In this document: positions 6,694-13,152 of the stretch, piece by piece
How the letters are laid out: every line of letters begins with the position of its first letter
How positions within the stretch are numbered: the stretch's first letter is position 1
Assembly: GCA_015487835.1 (NCBI GenBank)
Contig: WFOY01000180.1
Coordinates: 1-13,152 of the forward strand
Direction of reading: 5' to 3'
Origin: Aquificaceae bacterium
GTDB lineage: Bacteria; Aquificota; Aquificia; Aquificales; Aquificaceae
DNA length: 13,152 nt
Program-made: the position numbers and the translations under genes
Notes under the pieces: generated by a model
The model's database searches: none
Seen by the model: only the letters and a program-made list of their open reading frames with translations
What the model was told of the DNA's origin: nothing

Positions 6694-8256
6694 CTAAACC
6701 CTCATCGTAAAGGTAACGTCGTCACCGAGGTCCTCCATCATAGTCTCCTCGAACTTTTCCCTCTCGAGGACCTTAACCTCGAACCTCCTCAGTTCCAAGC
6801 CGACCTCCTTAAGGTCCTCTTTAAGGTCCTCCTGTCTTCTCTCGATCTCCGAATCGAGGCCCTCTATGTCCGTCACAAAGGTGAGGTTGATGTAGGTGGG
6901 GTCCTTCCTCCTCGGTGCCTCCATGACCACACCTATGAAACCCTCCTTGTACTCGATCTTGACGAGTATCCTGAAGGCGTTCTCCATGGAGAACACGAGA
7001 ACTCCCTTTCCGTCTTCAGTCCTGAAGGGTACGAAGAACTTCCTCCCCTCCTTGGCCACGAGGTAGGATTGGATGTAACCTATTACATCCAGCCTGTGGA
7101 GGTTTTCCTTCACACCCCTCGGTATGTTCGCCTCAACCAAATCTCTGAAGGACTTCAGTGAGCTCAGATCCTCCTGTTTCTCCTTTAAGGATTCCATCAG
7201 GGTCCTCAGGTCTTCCTGTCCTGTATCCTCGAGGAGTCCCTGGACGGCCCCCTGAACCAGAGGGGTTATGTGTCTTACCAGTCCGTCCCTGACCAGAGGT
7301 ATGGCGTCAGGTGTCCTTATCTCTATGCCCAGTATCCTGAACTTCTCAACCGCCTCACCCCACCTGTTGATCCTTAGGCTCTCTAGGACGCTCCTGATTA
7401 TGTCCAGAGACTTGGGGTTCTGGGCTATGGAACTCAGGGTGTTCTGGTTGAGATCCGCCTTCACGCCCATGCTCCTTAAGGCCTCCAGGATCTTGCCTAC
7501 CAGCGGTGTTACCCTCTCACCGACTGCGGAGGTCAGGTTTCCTATCTCGCTCTCGAGGACGTACACCCTGTAGGCTATTTCGGAGGAGAGGGATCTCACG
7601 CCCAGCAGAAAGCTAACCCTGTCGCCCGACTGGGCTACACGCAGTAGGTTCTCCACCCTCTCCTTTAAGTCTTGGGGTAACCTGTGGGTTCTTAAGATCT
7701 CCTCCAGATCTGATGTGTCCGTTCCCTGGAGTCTCCTCAGGACGAGGAACTTGGCGTCCTTCTGGAAGTCCCCTTTCCCGATGTTGCCCCTCAAGAACTC
7801 CCAAACCCTACGCTCGTAGATGAGACCCGATCTCTCGATGGACTCCCTGATCCTGTCGGGAATTAGCCTTATGAAGGAAACACCCTCCCGCAGCAGTGAT
7901 CTCCATACATCCCGCACGCCCACGGACATGGAGCTGGACTCCACCTTAAGGACGAAGGGGTTCTTTGACTCAACCAGGATCGTCAGTCTCTCTCCCTCCC
8001 TGACAGGTTGGCTGAGCCTGTTCTCGGCGTGGATCTCGTAGCCGTTGTCCGTGGTGAGGACCACCCTCTCAGGCGTTACCTCCCTAACTAGGGCGGTGAA
8101 CCTCGATCCCGGATCGCCCAGGGAGGACATGAAGGCCTCAGGGACCCTTGAGAGGACCCTTATCTCCATGGTCCTCGACACCCTGTAGGCTTCCTGGGCC
8201 CTGTTCCTGAGTATGGAGGCGTCGAGGAAGACGCCCTCTATTCTCCTTGCTTCCAT
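6694..8256 (-). CDS. FliK-like (flagellar hook-length control related, YlqG type) protein
   Basis: This is a 520-residue, poorly conserved protein. An early beta-rich segment (about 50-110, F-T-A-L-V-R-E-V-T-P-E-R-V-V-L to N-P-F-V-L-K-V) resembles the N-terminal fold seen in YlqG-type FliK relatives. A long helical middle (about 115-375) follows. A C-terminal domain (about 385-500) has the alternating strands and a closing amphipathic helix ending L-K-E-V-G-L-E-L-R-R-F-E-V-K-V, like the Flg_hook/FliK C-terminal domain. Assignment is strengthened by the immediately following FlhB-like gene, since FliK acts on the FlhB C-terminal domain during the hook-to-filament export switch. It starts five bases after the sugar-kinase stop. 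A separate, canonical fliK may exist elsewhere. Direct sequence support is modest. Confidence 0.65.
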   Translation of the reverse strand: MEARRIEGVFLDASILRNRAQEAYRVSRTMEIRVLSRVPEAFMSSLGDPGSRFTALVREVTPERVVLTTDNGYEIHAENRLSQPVREGERLTILVESKNPFVLKVESSSMSVGVRDVWRSLLREGVSFIRLIPDRIRESIERSGLIYERRVWEFLRGNIGKGDFQKDAKFLVLRRLQGTDTSDLEEILRTHRLPQDLKERVENLLRVAQSGDRVSFLLGVRSLSSEIAYRVYVLESEIGNLTSAVGERVTPLVGKILEALRSMGVKADLNQNTLSSIAQNPKSLDIIRSVLESLRINRWGEAVEKFRILGIEIRTPDAIPLVRDGLVRHITPLVQGAVQGLLEDTGQEDLRTLMESLKEKQEDLSSLKSFRDLVEANIPRGVKENLHRLDVIGYIQSYLVAKEGRKFFVPFRTEDGKGVLVFSMENAFRILVKIEYKEGFIGVVMEAPRRKDPTYINLTFVTDIEGLDSEIERRQEDLKEDLKEVGLELRRFEVKVLEREKFEETMMEDLGDDVTFTMRV

Positions 8257-8261
8257 CTAAC

Positions 8262-9125
8262 TCATATATCGGTCTTTTGACTGAGTATGAAAGCTAAGGC
8301 CCCCCTCGCACCCATGAACTCGTCCGATCTTGAGAAAAACACCTTCAGATCTCTGGCGGGAAGGGACTCGACCTTAGCTTTGAGGTCCCCCTCTATATCC
8401 CCCAGGAGGGTCTTCATACCCTTTATAAGTCCTCCCGCGAGTACGAGCCTGTCTGGGTTGAGTATGTGCACCAGGTTCACAAGACCCTGGATCAGGTGGT
8501 CCTTGAAGATGCCGACCGCCTCCAGGGCTGTCTCCTCCCCTCCCTTGGCCCTTTCGATTATCTCTATGTCCGGTAGGTTCTCTCCGCCAAGGTTCCTGTA
8601 TGTCCTCTCGAGACCGTAGGAGGAGCAGTAGGCCTCCCAGCAACCCCTCCTGCCACAGTTGCAGAGTTCACCACCTTCCACGATCGCGTGGTGCCCTATC
8701 TCCATAGCCGACCCGCTCACACCGAGGTAGGGTTCTCCCCTGATAACGAGCCCTCCTCCGAGACCTGTCCCCACGGCCACAAGGACCAGGACCTCAGAGT
8801 CCCTGTGGTCGTAGAACCACTCCCCGAACGCACCCAGGGTGACATCGTTTCCTACGGCCACCTCAAGGTCTCCAAAGAGTTGGGGGAAATCCACACCGTC
8901 TATGGAGGGTATGTTCGGGGACCTGAAGACCGTTCCCTCTCTGGACGTGAAGCCAGCGACGGCCACACCTACGCCGTCCGGGTCACCCTCGGTGACCACC
9001 TCGACTATCTTGGATATCAACCTCTCCCTGTCCCCCTTCAGGTCCTTTATGTAGTGCTTCTCCCTTCTACCGTCCTCCCAGAGGACCTTTATGTAGGTCC
9101 CTCCTATATCAACTCCCTTTAACAT
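8262..9125 (-). CDS. ROK-family sugar kinase (probable glucokinase)
   Basis: This 287-residue ATP-dependent kinase belongs to the ROK family. The phosphate-binding D-I-G-G-T is at 6-10, catalytic Asp94 lies in G-N-D-V, a second ATP motif V-G-T-G-L-G-G-G covers 118-125, and the ROK zinc site is complete: E-I-G-H (His145) with C155-x-C157-x4-C162. Phosphorylation of glucose at C6 is most likely, but N-acetylglucosamine or N-acetylmannosamine kinase activity cannot be excluded. All key residues are present. The start at 9125 overlaps the preceding membrane-protein gene by 17 bp and has AAGGAG (minus, 9133-9138) seven bases upstream. It is placed between an unknown membrane protein and FliK/FlhB-like genes in one compact cluster. 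Confidence 0.88.
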   Translation of the reverse strand: MLKGVDIGGTYIKVLWEDGRREKHYIKDLKGDRERLISKIVEVVTEGDPDGVGVAVAGFTSREGTVFRSPNIPSIDGVDFPQLFGDLEVAVGNDVTLGAFGEWFYDHRDSEVLVLVAVGTGLGGGLVIRGEPYLGVSGSAMEIGHHAIVEGGELCNCGRRGCWEAYCSSYGLERTYRNLGGENLPDIEIIERAKGGEETALEAVGIFKDHLIQGLVNLVHILNPDRLVLAGGLIKGMKTLLGDIEGDLKAKVESLPARDLKVFFSRSDEFMGARGALAFILSQKTDI

Positions 9126-9573
9126 ACCTTATCTCCTTTATCCTGAGATCATCGCCCCTGCCTTCGGACACGAGCTCTATAACTATGGGTGTCTCCACCT
9201 TCCCCTTCTCCTTGCGCTTTACCTCTACCCTGACCACCATGTCCTTCCCCCTATCCTCGAAGGCCTCCACTATCCTGTACCCGCCTCCTATCAGGGACCT
9301 GTTCCTCCTGCACATATCCTCTATCCCCTCCTCACCACCCAACCTGGCAAGGATAGAAGGGTCTATGAACGAGGTCACCTCCTCGGCGTACTCACAGCTC
9401 ACAAGACCCAGGATCACCGAGTACACTTCCCTTAACCTGGTCAGGTCCTCCGGCAGGGTGGATCTCTCCTGAAAGTGTATGATCAAGGCTATCATGAAGG
9501 GGTACACGGTGGCCATCAGGGCGAAGGTGCCCACCACAAGGTCCTCCACCTTGATGCCCGTTCTCAGAGCCAC
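9109..9573 (-). CDS. Small membrane-anchored protein of unknown function (GTG start)
   Basis: No confident family is recognised. The 154-residue protein has one N-terminal hydrophobic segment (about residues 12-33), then a soluble domain with helices (about 38-90) and three beta strands near the C-terminus: G-Y-R-I-V-E-A-F, M-V-V-R-V-E-V-K-R and T-P-I-V-I-E-L-V. This layout is compatible with an NTF2/cystatin-like (DUF4878-like) domain on a membrane anchor, which is inference. The frame is open far upstream, but that part lies inside corA and has a low-complexity, out-of-frame look. GTG at 9573 is chosen because AAGGAGG (minus, 9579-9585) stands five bases upstream and translation would begin 10 bp before the corA stop. 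Its end overlaps the ROK kinase start by 17 bp, so it is tightly coupled on both sides. Confidence 0.78.
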   Translation of the reverse strand: MALRTGIKVEDLVVGTFALMATVYPFMIALIIHFQERSTLPEDLTRLREVYSVILGLVSCEYAEEVTSFIDPSILARLGGEEGIEDMCRRNRSLIGGGYRIVEAFEDRGKDMVVRVEVKRKEKGKVETPIVIELVSEGRGDDLRIKEIRYVKGS

Positions 9574-10505
9574 CCCTTCCTCCTTACCCAGAAAAGAAGG
9601 GAGAGGGTAACCGCCACCATCAGTATCAGGGAGTAGGGATAACCGTACTTCCAGTGAAGCTCGGGCATGAACTCGAAGTTCATACCGAAGATGCTCGCTA
9701 TTAGTGTGGCCGGGAGGAATATGGTCGCTATAACGGTGAACACCTTGACCGCCTCGTTCTGCCTTATGGTTATGAGGCCAAGAAGTGAGTTCTGGATGCT
9801 GTCTATCTTCTCCATGTAAAAGGCTGTGTAGTCGAGCAGGGTCGAAAGGTCGTCCATCAGGATCTTCAGCTCCCTCTTGGTCTGGGCGTTTATGAGGGGG
9901 CTCTTGACGAAGTGGGAGAGGATCCTCACCTTCTCGTTTATGGACTCTCTTAGGGTTATGTTCAGCTCGTCGTAGTAGGCTATATCCTTTATCATCTCCT
10001 CGGACTGCTCTACGAATATCTGCTTCCATATGTTCCTTATCCTGCGTCCCAAGATCTCGAGCCTGTCACCCACCCTGTCCACCTCTATGCTCAGGATCTC
10101 GCTGAAAAGGGACTCCGCAAACTGTATGTAGGCCCTGTTGGTTTTGAGCCTGCCCAAAAATATAAGGATCGCCGGTATGTCCCTGTAACGGAGGGTCACA
10201 AAGAACCTCTCCTTTATGAAGAAGAAGACGGGTTCTACCAGAACCTCCTCCTTCTGGTGGACTACGAAGGAGGTGTTTATGCTTATCGAGTCCCCCTCCT
10301 CGATGTATTTGGAGCTTATCTCTATATCCCCCATGACCTCCTTCGAGGGCATCTCGAAACCTACCTTCTTCCTAAGCCAGTCTATCTCGCTCTCTGTGGG
10401 GTCCAGGACGTCTATCCACACGACCACCGTCTTGCTTATCTTGTCGAACTCTTCCCTCTCCTTCTCCTCTACCTTTCTGCCCGATATGGCGTAGATCTTT
10501 ATCAC
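9564..10505 (-). CDS. corA: CorA-family magnesium/cobalt transporter
   Basis: This 313-residue inner-membrane divalent cation channel takes up Mg2+ or Co2+ as a homopentamer. The N-terminal cytoplasmic alpha/beta domain (about 1-150) is followed by the long stalk helices (about 150-255) and two transmembrane helices near 255-275 and 289-307. The selectivity motif G-M-N is at 274-276, directly after TM1, followed by F-E-F-M-P-E-L in the pore-loop region. The C-terminus R-R-K-G-W-L is the positively charged end typical of the family. The start codon is GTG at 10505, 20 bp after the mltG stop, with AAGG immediately upstream and a TAAAAT seven bases before it, so an extra promoter is possible. 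The end overlaps the next gene by 10 bp. Ion preference cannot be read from sequence. Confidence 0.95.
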   Translation of the reverse strand: MIKIYAISGRKVEEKEREEFDKISKTVVVWIDVLDPTESEIDWLRKKVGFEMPSKEVMGDIEISSKYIEEGDSISINTSFVVHQKEEVLVEPVFFFIKERFFVTLRYRDIPAILIFLGRLKTNRAYIQFAESLFSEILSIEVDRVGDRLEILGRRIRNIWKQIFVEQSEEMIKDIAYYDELNITLRESINEKVRILSHFVKSPLINAQTKRELKILMDDLSTLLDYTAFYMEKIDSIQNSLLGLITIRQNEAVKVFTVIATIFLPATLIASIFGMNFEFMPELHWKYGYPYSLILMVAVTLSLLFWVRRKGWL

Positions 10506-10525
10506 ACCTTAGATTTTACAACACC

Positions 10526-11503
10526 TTACCTGGATCTCCTCAGGCGGTTCACGTTCTTAAGGTGCTCCGAGTAGGTTCTGCTGAAGAGGTGTTTGCGCCT
10601 CTTCGGATCTATAACGAAGTAGAGGTAGTCCACCTTGGCTGGGTAAAGGGCCGCCCTCAGGGAACCGAGACCAGGGTTGCATATGGGCGTGGGCGGGAGT
10701 CCAAAGTAAAGGTAGGTGTTGTAGGGGTCGTCGATCTTCATATCCTCCTTGGTAAGCCTCCCCTTCCAGAGGTTCCTCCTCTTCAGGGCGTAGATCACCG
10801 TGGGGTCTATCTGGAGCTTCATCCTCTTCCTCAGCCTGTTGTATATAACGGCCGCAACCAGGGGCTTCTCGTCCTCCCAGAAGGTCTCCTTCTCTATCAT
10901 CGAGGCTATGGTGACCCACTTCTCCAAGCTCATACCCCTCTTCTCTACCTCTTCTCTTAGTTCCTCCGTCCTCTCCATGAAGTTCCTGAACATGGTGTCT
11001 ATCACCCTAAGAGGGTGCGTGTTCTTGGAGAAGAAATACGTGTCCGGAAACAGGAACCCCTCCATGGTGGGTGTGTTCAGACCGTAGCTCTTGGCTACCT
11101 CCTCCGAGAGGGCGTATTTTAAGAAGTCCTCCTTTCTGCATATGCCTTTAGTGTGGAGTATCTCCGCTATGTCGTAAACATCGCTCCCCTCGGCTATAAC
11201 CACCCTGTGGATCTTGTGGATCCCCTTGGATATCTTCTCGTACACCTCGAAGGGTGTAACGTAGCCGTCGAACTCGTACTCCCCAGCCTCCAGCTTGCTC
11301 TTCTTCACAGCGTGTATTATCAGGAAAGAGACCCTGCTTCTTAGGATCCCCTCCTCCTTTAAGATGTTGACTATCTCTATGGTAGGTGTCCCGTAGGCGA
11401 TCTCAACGGTCTCCTCCTCAACGTAGACGGGCAGGAATATGTAAACCAGGTAAGTTACAACCAGTATAATAGGGACCGATACAAGAAGGACCTTCCTCTT
11501 CAT
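10526..11503 (-). CDS. mltG: Endolytic murein transglycosylase
   Basis: This 325-residue protein is the MltG (YceG-like) enzyme that cuts nascent peptidoglycan glycan strands at the inner membrane and is thought to terminate strand growth. A single N-terminal membrane anchor (about 4-25) places the rest outside the cytoplasm. The LysM-like region lies at about 30-95. The catalytic domain has A-S-M-I-E-K-E-T with the likely catalytic Glu204, then R-L-x-x-x-M-x-[25 protein letters not shown] and S-L-R-A-A-L-Y-P. All family hallmarks are present at normal length. Its ATG overlaps the ruvX stop as ATGA, indicating translational coupling; ruvX followed by mltG is a neighbourhood seen in many bacteria. 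Confidence 0.96.
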   Translation of the reverse strand: MKRKVLLVSVPIILVVTYLVYIFLPVYVEEETVEIAYGTPTIEIVNILKEEGILRSRVSFLIIHAVKKSKLEAGEYEFDGYVTPFEVYEKISKGIHKIHRVVIAEGSDVYDIAEILHTKGICRKEDFLKYALSEEVAKSYGLNTPTMEGFLFPDTYFFSKNTHPLRVIDTMFRNFMERTEELREEVEKRGMSLEKWVTIASMIEKETFWEDEKPLVAAVIYNRLRKRMKLQIDPTVIYALKRRNLWKGRLTKEDMKIDDPYNTYLYFGLPPTPICNPGLGSLRAALYPAKVDYLYFVIDPKRRKHLFSRTYSEHLKNVNRLRRSR

Positions 11504-11898
11504 AACGAGTTAAGGTACTCTTCAAGTATAACAAGGGCAGAGATCTCGTCCTTGAGTTCCTTCCTCCTCTTCGGGGGCAGGTCCGAGATCCTCCTCATGG
11601 CCTCCTCGGTCGTGTACCTCTCGTCCCAGAAAACGATCTCCACACCACCCAGGTGGTCCTTCAGCCTCCTGGCGAACTCCCTCACCTCCTTTGCCCTCTT
11701 CCCCTCCTTCCCAGAAGGTGTAAGGGGAAGGCCTACGACCACAAGACCGACTTTGCTCTCCCTAACTATGTTCGCGATCCGTTCGAACACACCCTCCCCG
11801 TTCTTGAGTCTGCCTTTGGGTGCCGCTACTTTAAGTTCAGTGTCTCCCACCGCGAGGCCTATGTACTTGGTCCCGTAGTCTATGCCAAGGACCTTCAA
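11500..11898 (-). CDS. ruvX: RuvX/YqgF family RNase H-fold nuclease (TTG start)
   Basis: A 132-residue RNase H-like protein of the YqgF/RuvX family, implicated in 16S rRNA 5'-end maturation or Holliday-junction-type resolution. It opens [17 protein letters not shown] with the first catalytic Asp, followed by [24 protein letters not shown] and [13 protein letters not shown] with the final acidic residue. The frame is open further upstream, but that part overlaps the DUF2892 gene and does not look like protein. TTG at 11898 is chosen because it gives normal family length, overlaps the upstream stop as TTGA, and has AGAGAGG just before it. Its stop overlaps the mltG ATG. Confidence 0.92.
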   Translation of the reverse strand: MKVLGIDYGTKYIGLAVGDTELKVAAPKGRLKNGEGVFERIANIVRESKVGLVVVGLPLTPSGKEGKRAKEVREFARRLKDHLGGVEIVFWDERYTTEEAMRRISDLPPKRRKELKDEISALVILEEYLNSL

Positions 11899-12089
11899 GC
11901 CTCTCTCAGGGTCTTCAGGCCCACTATCTTGTAAACGGGGCAGAAACCGACAACGGATGTGAGTATGAATATGATCCCGAGTATGCCCAGTATCCACCAA
12001 GCTCCCCCGTTCTGGACCGCCAGCACGAGGAATATAACGCCGAGGATAACCCTCAGTATCCTGTCCCAGGAGGCCATGTTCTTCTCCAT
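11895..12089 (-). CDS. DUF2892 (YgaP-like) small inner-membrane protein
   Basis: A 64-residue membrane protein with two hydrophobic helices (about 13-27 and 30-47). The DUF2892 pattern is clear: [10 protein letters not shown] near the start, [10 protein letters not shown] in the middle, and [13 protein letters not shown] near the end, including the single conserved Cys50. The family is associated with rhodanese domains in YgaP-type proteins, but here it stands alone, and its role is unknown. The start at 12089 has an excellent AAGGAGG (minus, 12098-12104) eight bases upstream. It is the first protein gene after tRNA-Ser, with 27 bp between, and its stop overlaps the ruvX TTG start. Confidence 0.9.
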   Translation of the reverse strand: MEKNMASWDRILRVILGVIFLVLAVQNGGAWWILGILGIIFILTSVVGFCPVYKIVGLKTLREA

Positions 12090-12116
12090 GGCTCAACCCT
12101 CCTTATTTACAGTTTA

Positions 12117-12208
12117 TGGCGGAAGGGGAGGGATTCGAACCCTCGGTACCCCAGAAGGGGTACACGGCGTTTCCAGCGCCGCGCCTTCGACCGCTCGGCC
12201 ACCCTTCC
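12117..12208 (-). tRNA. tRNA-Ser(GGA)
   Basis: On the minus strand the 92-nt sequence folds as a class II tRNA. The acceptor stem pairs GGAAGGG with CCCTTCC, followed by a G discriminator and an encoded CCA at 12119-12117. The D arm contains G-C-C-G-A-G-C-G-G-T. The anticodon stem CGGCG/CGCCG has loop CTGGAAA, giving anticodon GGA, which reads UCC and UCU serine codons. The long variable arm pairs TACCCC with GGGGTA around TTCT, as expected for tRNA-Ser. The T arm is GAGGG-TTCGAAT-CCCTC. All arms pair perfectly. It is transcribed toward DUF2892, with no terminator between. Confidence 0.98.
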
Positions 12209-12218
12209 TCCAAAGTTA

Positions 12219-12230
12219 AAATTATAATTC
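12219..12230. promoter_or_regulatory. Palindromic -10 element shared by hemC and tRNA-Ser
   Basis: The palindrome AATTATAATT (12220-12229) gives a perfect TATAAT on both strands: 12223-12228 on plus and 12226-12221 on minus. The plus copy ends 8 bases before the hemC ATG, matching the IscU-like gene spacing. The minus copy ends 12 bases before the tRNA 5' end, leaving a short precursor leader. On the minus strand CTGACT sits about 15 bp upstream as a weak -35 and lies in the hemC coding region; no clear plus-strand -35 is seen, and it would lie inside the tRNA gene. Confidence 0.65.
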
Positions 12231-12236
12231 AAGCGT

Positions 12237-13148
12237 ATGAAAGTCAGGATAGGGACCAGGAAGAGCAAGCTCGCCCTCTGGCAGGCGGGCTACGTAAAAG
12301 AATTTTTGGAAAAACATTGGGGTGTTGAGGTAGAACTCGTCAAGATCACAACCACGGGTGACAAGATACTCGACGCTCCCTTGGCCAAGATAGGCGGTAA
12401 GGGCCTCTTCGTGAAGGAGATAGAGCAGGCCCTCCTGAGGGGCGATATAGACTTGGCGGTCCACTCCCTGAAGGACGTCCCCATGGTCATACCTGAGGGG
12501 CTTACCCTTGGTGCTATAACCAAAAGGGAAACACCCTACGACGTTCTGATCTCAAGAAGTGGCAAGAAGCTCATGGACCTTCCCCCTGGTTCCAAGGTGG
12601 GGACCTCCTCCCTAAGGAGGCAGGTCCAGATAAAGAGGCTGAGGCGCGATCTCAAGCTCGAGATCCTGAGGGGCAACGTGGACACAAGGATGAGGAAGCT
12701 CAGAGAAGGTCTCTACGATGCCATAGTCCTCGCCTACGCGGGTGTGAGGAGGATGGGCTACGAGGGGGAGATAACGGAGGTGCTCACCCAGTTCATACCA
12801 GCTGTGGGTCAGGGGAGCCTCGCCATAGAGATAAGGGAGGATGACGAAAGGATAAGAAGACTCGTAGAACCGCTGAACCACAAGGAGAGCTACGTAAGAG
12901 CCGTCTGCGAGAGATCCTTCCTGAGAAGGCTCGCAGGAGGGTGTCAGGTCCCCATAGGAGCCTTTGCGGAGGTGGTCAACGGAAGGCTAAGGATACGCGG
13001 ATTTATATCGGACGTTGATGGGACTAAATTTATTGAAGGGCAGGAGGAGGGAAGCCTTGAGGAAGCTGAGAAGGTGGGGGAGAAGCTCGCTGAAGACTTA
13101 CTCAGAAGGGGAGGGGAGGAGATACTCAAGGAGATCTACGGAGGTTAG
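12237..13148 (+). CDS. hemC: Porphobilinogen deaminase (hydroxymethylbilane synthase)
   Basis: This 303-residue cytoplasmic enzyme joins four porphobilinogen units into hydroxymethylbilane, the precursor of haem, sirohaem and cobalamin. The sequence is complete. It opens [14 protein letters not shown], followed by [19 protein letters not shown] and H-S-L-K-D-V-P with catalytic Asp80. Next come [16 protein letters not shown] and [10 protein letters not shown]. Cys236 in [10 protein letters not shown] is the site that carries the dipyrromethane cofactor. Domain 3 (about 220-300) is intact. No Shine-Dalgarno sequence precedes the ATG, and the TATAAT lies 8 bases away, so the mRNA is probably leaderless. 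Stop codon TAG at 13146-13148. Confidence 0.97.
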   Translation: MKVRIGTRKSKLALWQAGYVKEFLEKHWGVEVELVKITTTGDKILDAPLAKIGGKGLFVKEIEQALLRGDIDLAVHSLKDVPMVIPEGLTLGAITKRETPYDVLISRSGKKLMDLPPGSKVGTSSLRRQVQIKRLRRDLKLEILRGNVDTRMRKLREGLYDAIVLAYAGVRRMGYEGEITEVLTQFIPAVGQGSLAIEIREDDERIRRLVEPLNHKESYVRAVCERSFLRRLAGGCQVPIGAFAEVVNGRLRIRGFISDVDGTKFIEGQEEGSLEEAEKVGEKLAEDLLRRGGEEILKEIYGG

Positions 13149-13152
13149 GTTA

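Noticed and set aside
8688..9122. Long open frame antisense to the ROK kinase
   Set aside because: The opposite strand has complete ROK motifs. The antisense product has no recognisable domain and arises from GC-biased codon use.
9574..10029. Upstream extension of the small membrane-protein frame to an ATG at 10029
   Set aside because: It lies wholly inside corA in another frame, is rich in Arg, Pro, His and Gly with no protein-like pattern, and the GTG at 9573 has its own strong Shine-Dalgarno site.
10504..10528. Direct repeat ACACCTTA (10504-10511 and 10521-10528) around the corA start
   Set aside because: Only eight bases, two copies, and explained by coding sequence plus a ribosome-site-like AAGG; too short to claim a binding site.
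10562..10960. Open frame antisense to mltG
   Set aside because: It mirrors conserved MltG coding sequence and has no ribosome site or family pattern.
11899..12096. Upstream extension of ruvX to a start at 12096
   Set aside because: It overlaps the clearly conserved DUF2892 gene out of frame, and RuvX similarity begins right after the TTG at 11898.
12117..12208. tRNA-Ser as an integration site for a mobile element
   Set aside because: Flanking genes are housekeeping, there is no integrase, and no duplicated tRNA 3' end is seen in the window.
11959..12328. Plus-strand open frames running across the tRNA gene and into hemC
   Set aside because: They translate the tRNA antisense and a shifted hemC frame, with no independent support.
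1..13152. CRISPR array, insertion sequence, defence or toxin-antitoxin system
   Set aside because: No regularly spaced repeats, transposase, nuclease cassette or toxin-like partner was found; DUF2283 alone is not enough.

Overview
The window looks like chromosome from a thermophilic bacterium of the Aquificales type. This is inferred from style rather than a database match: proteins rich in Glu, Lys, Arg, Val and Ile, heavy use of AGG, ATA and CTC/CTT codons, very compact packing with overlapping genes, and a mix of a type IV pilin, flagellar accessory genes, a FIST-GGDEF protein and housekeeping enzymes. Genus cannot be assigned from the sequence alone.

Layout: (1) 1-618 is the 3' part of a type IV pilin gene, followed by the one strong intrinsic terminator in the window. 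(2) 758-1102 is a small divergent IscU/NifU-like protein, convergent with a minus-strand pair (MDR oxidoreductase 2392-1364, then a DUF2283 protein 1301-1092). (3) A 29-bp divergent gap holding a perfect inverted repeat separates the oxidoreductase from a FIST-GGDEF diguanylate cyclase (2422-4146). (4) A minus-strand pair follows, rimI and hpt, overlapping by 104 bp. It is divergent from a long-form NfeD/ClpP-like membrane protease (5157-6449). (5) A long minus-strand cluster runs from 12208 down to 6430: tRNA-Ser(GGA), DUF2892 membrane protein, ruvX, mltG, corA, a small membrane protein, a ROK sugar kinase, a FliK-like protein and a stand-alone FlhB C-terminal-domain protein. Neighbouring coding genes are separated by at most 20 bp and several overlap, so it is probably one operon. 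(6) hemC (12237-13148) is divergent from the tRNA and appears to share its -10 element.

Functional themes are housekeeping: purine salvage (hpt), ribosomal protein acetylation (rimI), cell-wall elongation or termination (mltG), Mg2+ transport (corA), sugar phosphorylation (ROK) and tetrapyrrole synthesis (hemC). Around these sit surface and motility functions (pilin, FliK-like, FlhB-like) and c-di-GMP signalling.

The most consistent non-textbook signal is regulatory. Four transcription units (IscU-like, rimI, nfeD, hemC), and more weakly the FIST-GGDEF gene, have a -10-like hexamer ending only about 6-10 nt before the start codon and no usable Shine-Dalgarno sequence. Several genes inside or downstream in units carry AAGGAGG-type sites. 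This points to leaderless or near-leaderless mRNAs. I saw no CRISPR array, insertion sequence, prophage, defence cassette or clearly novel multi-gene system.
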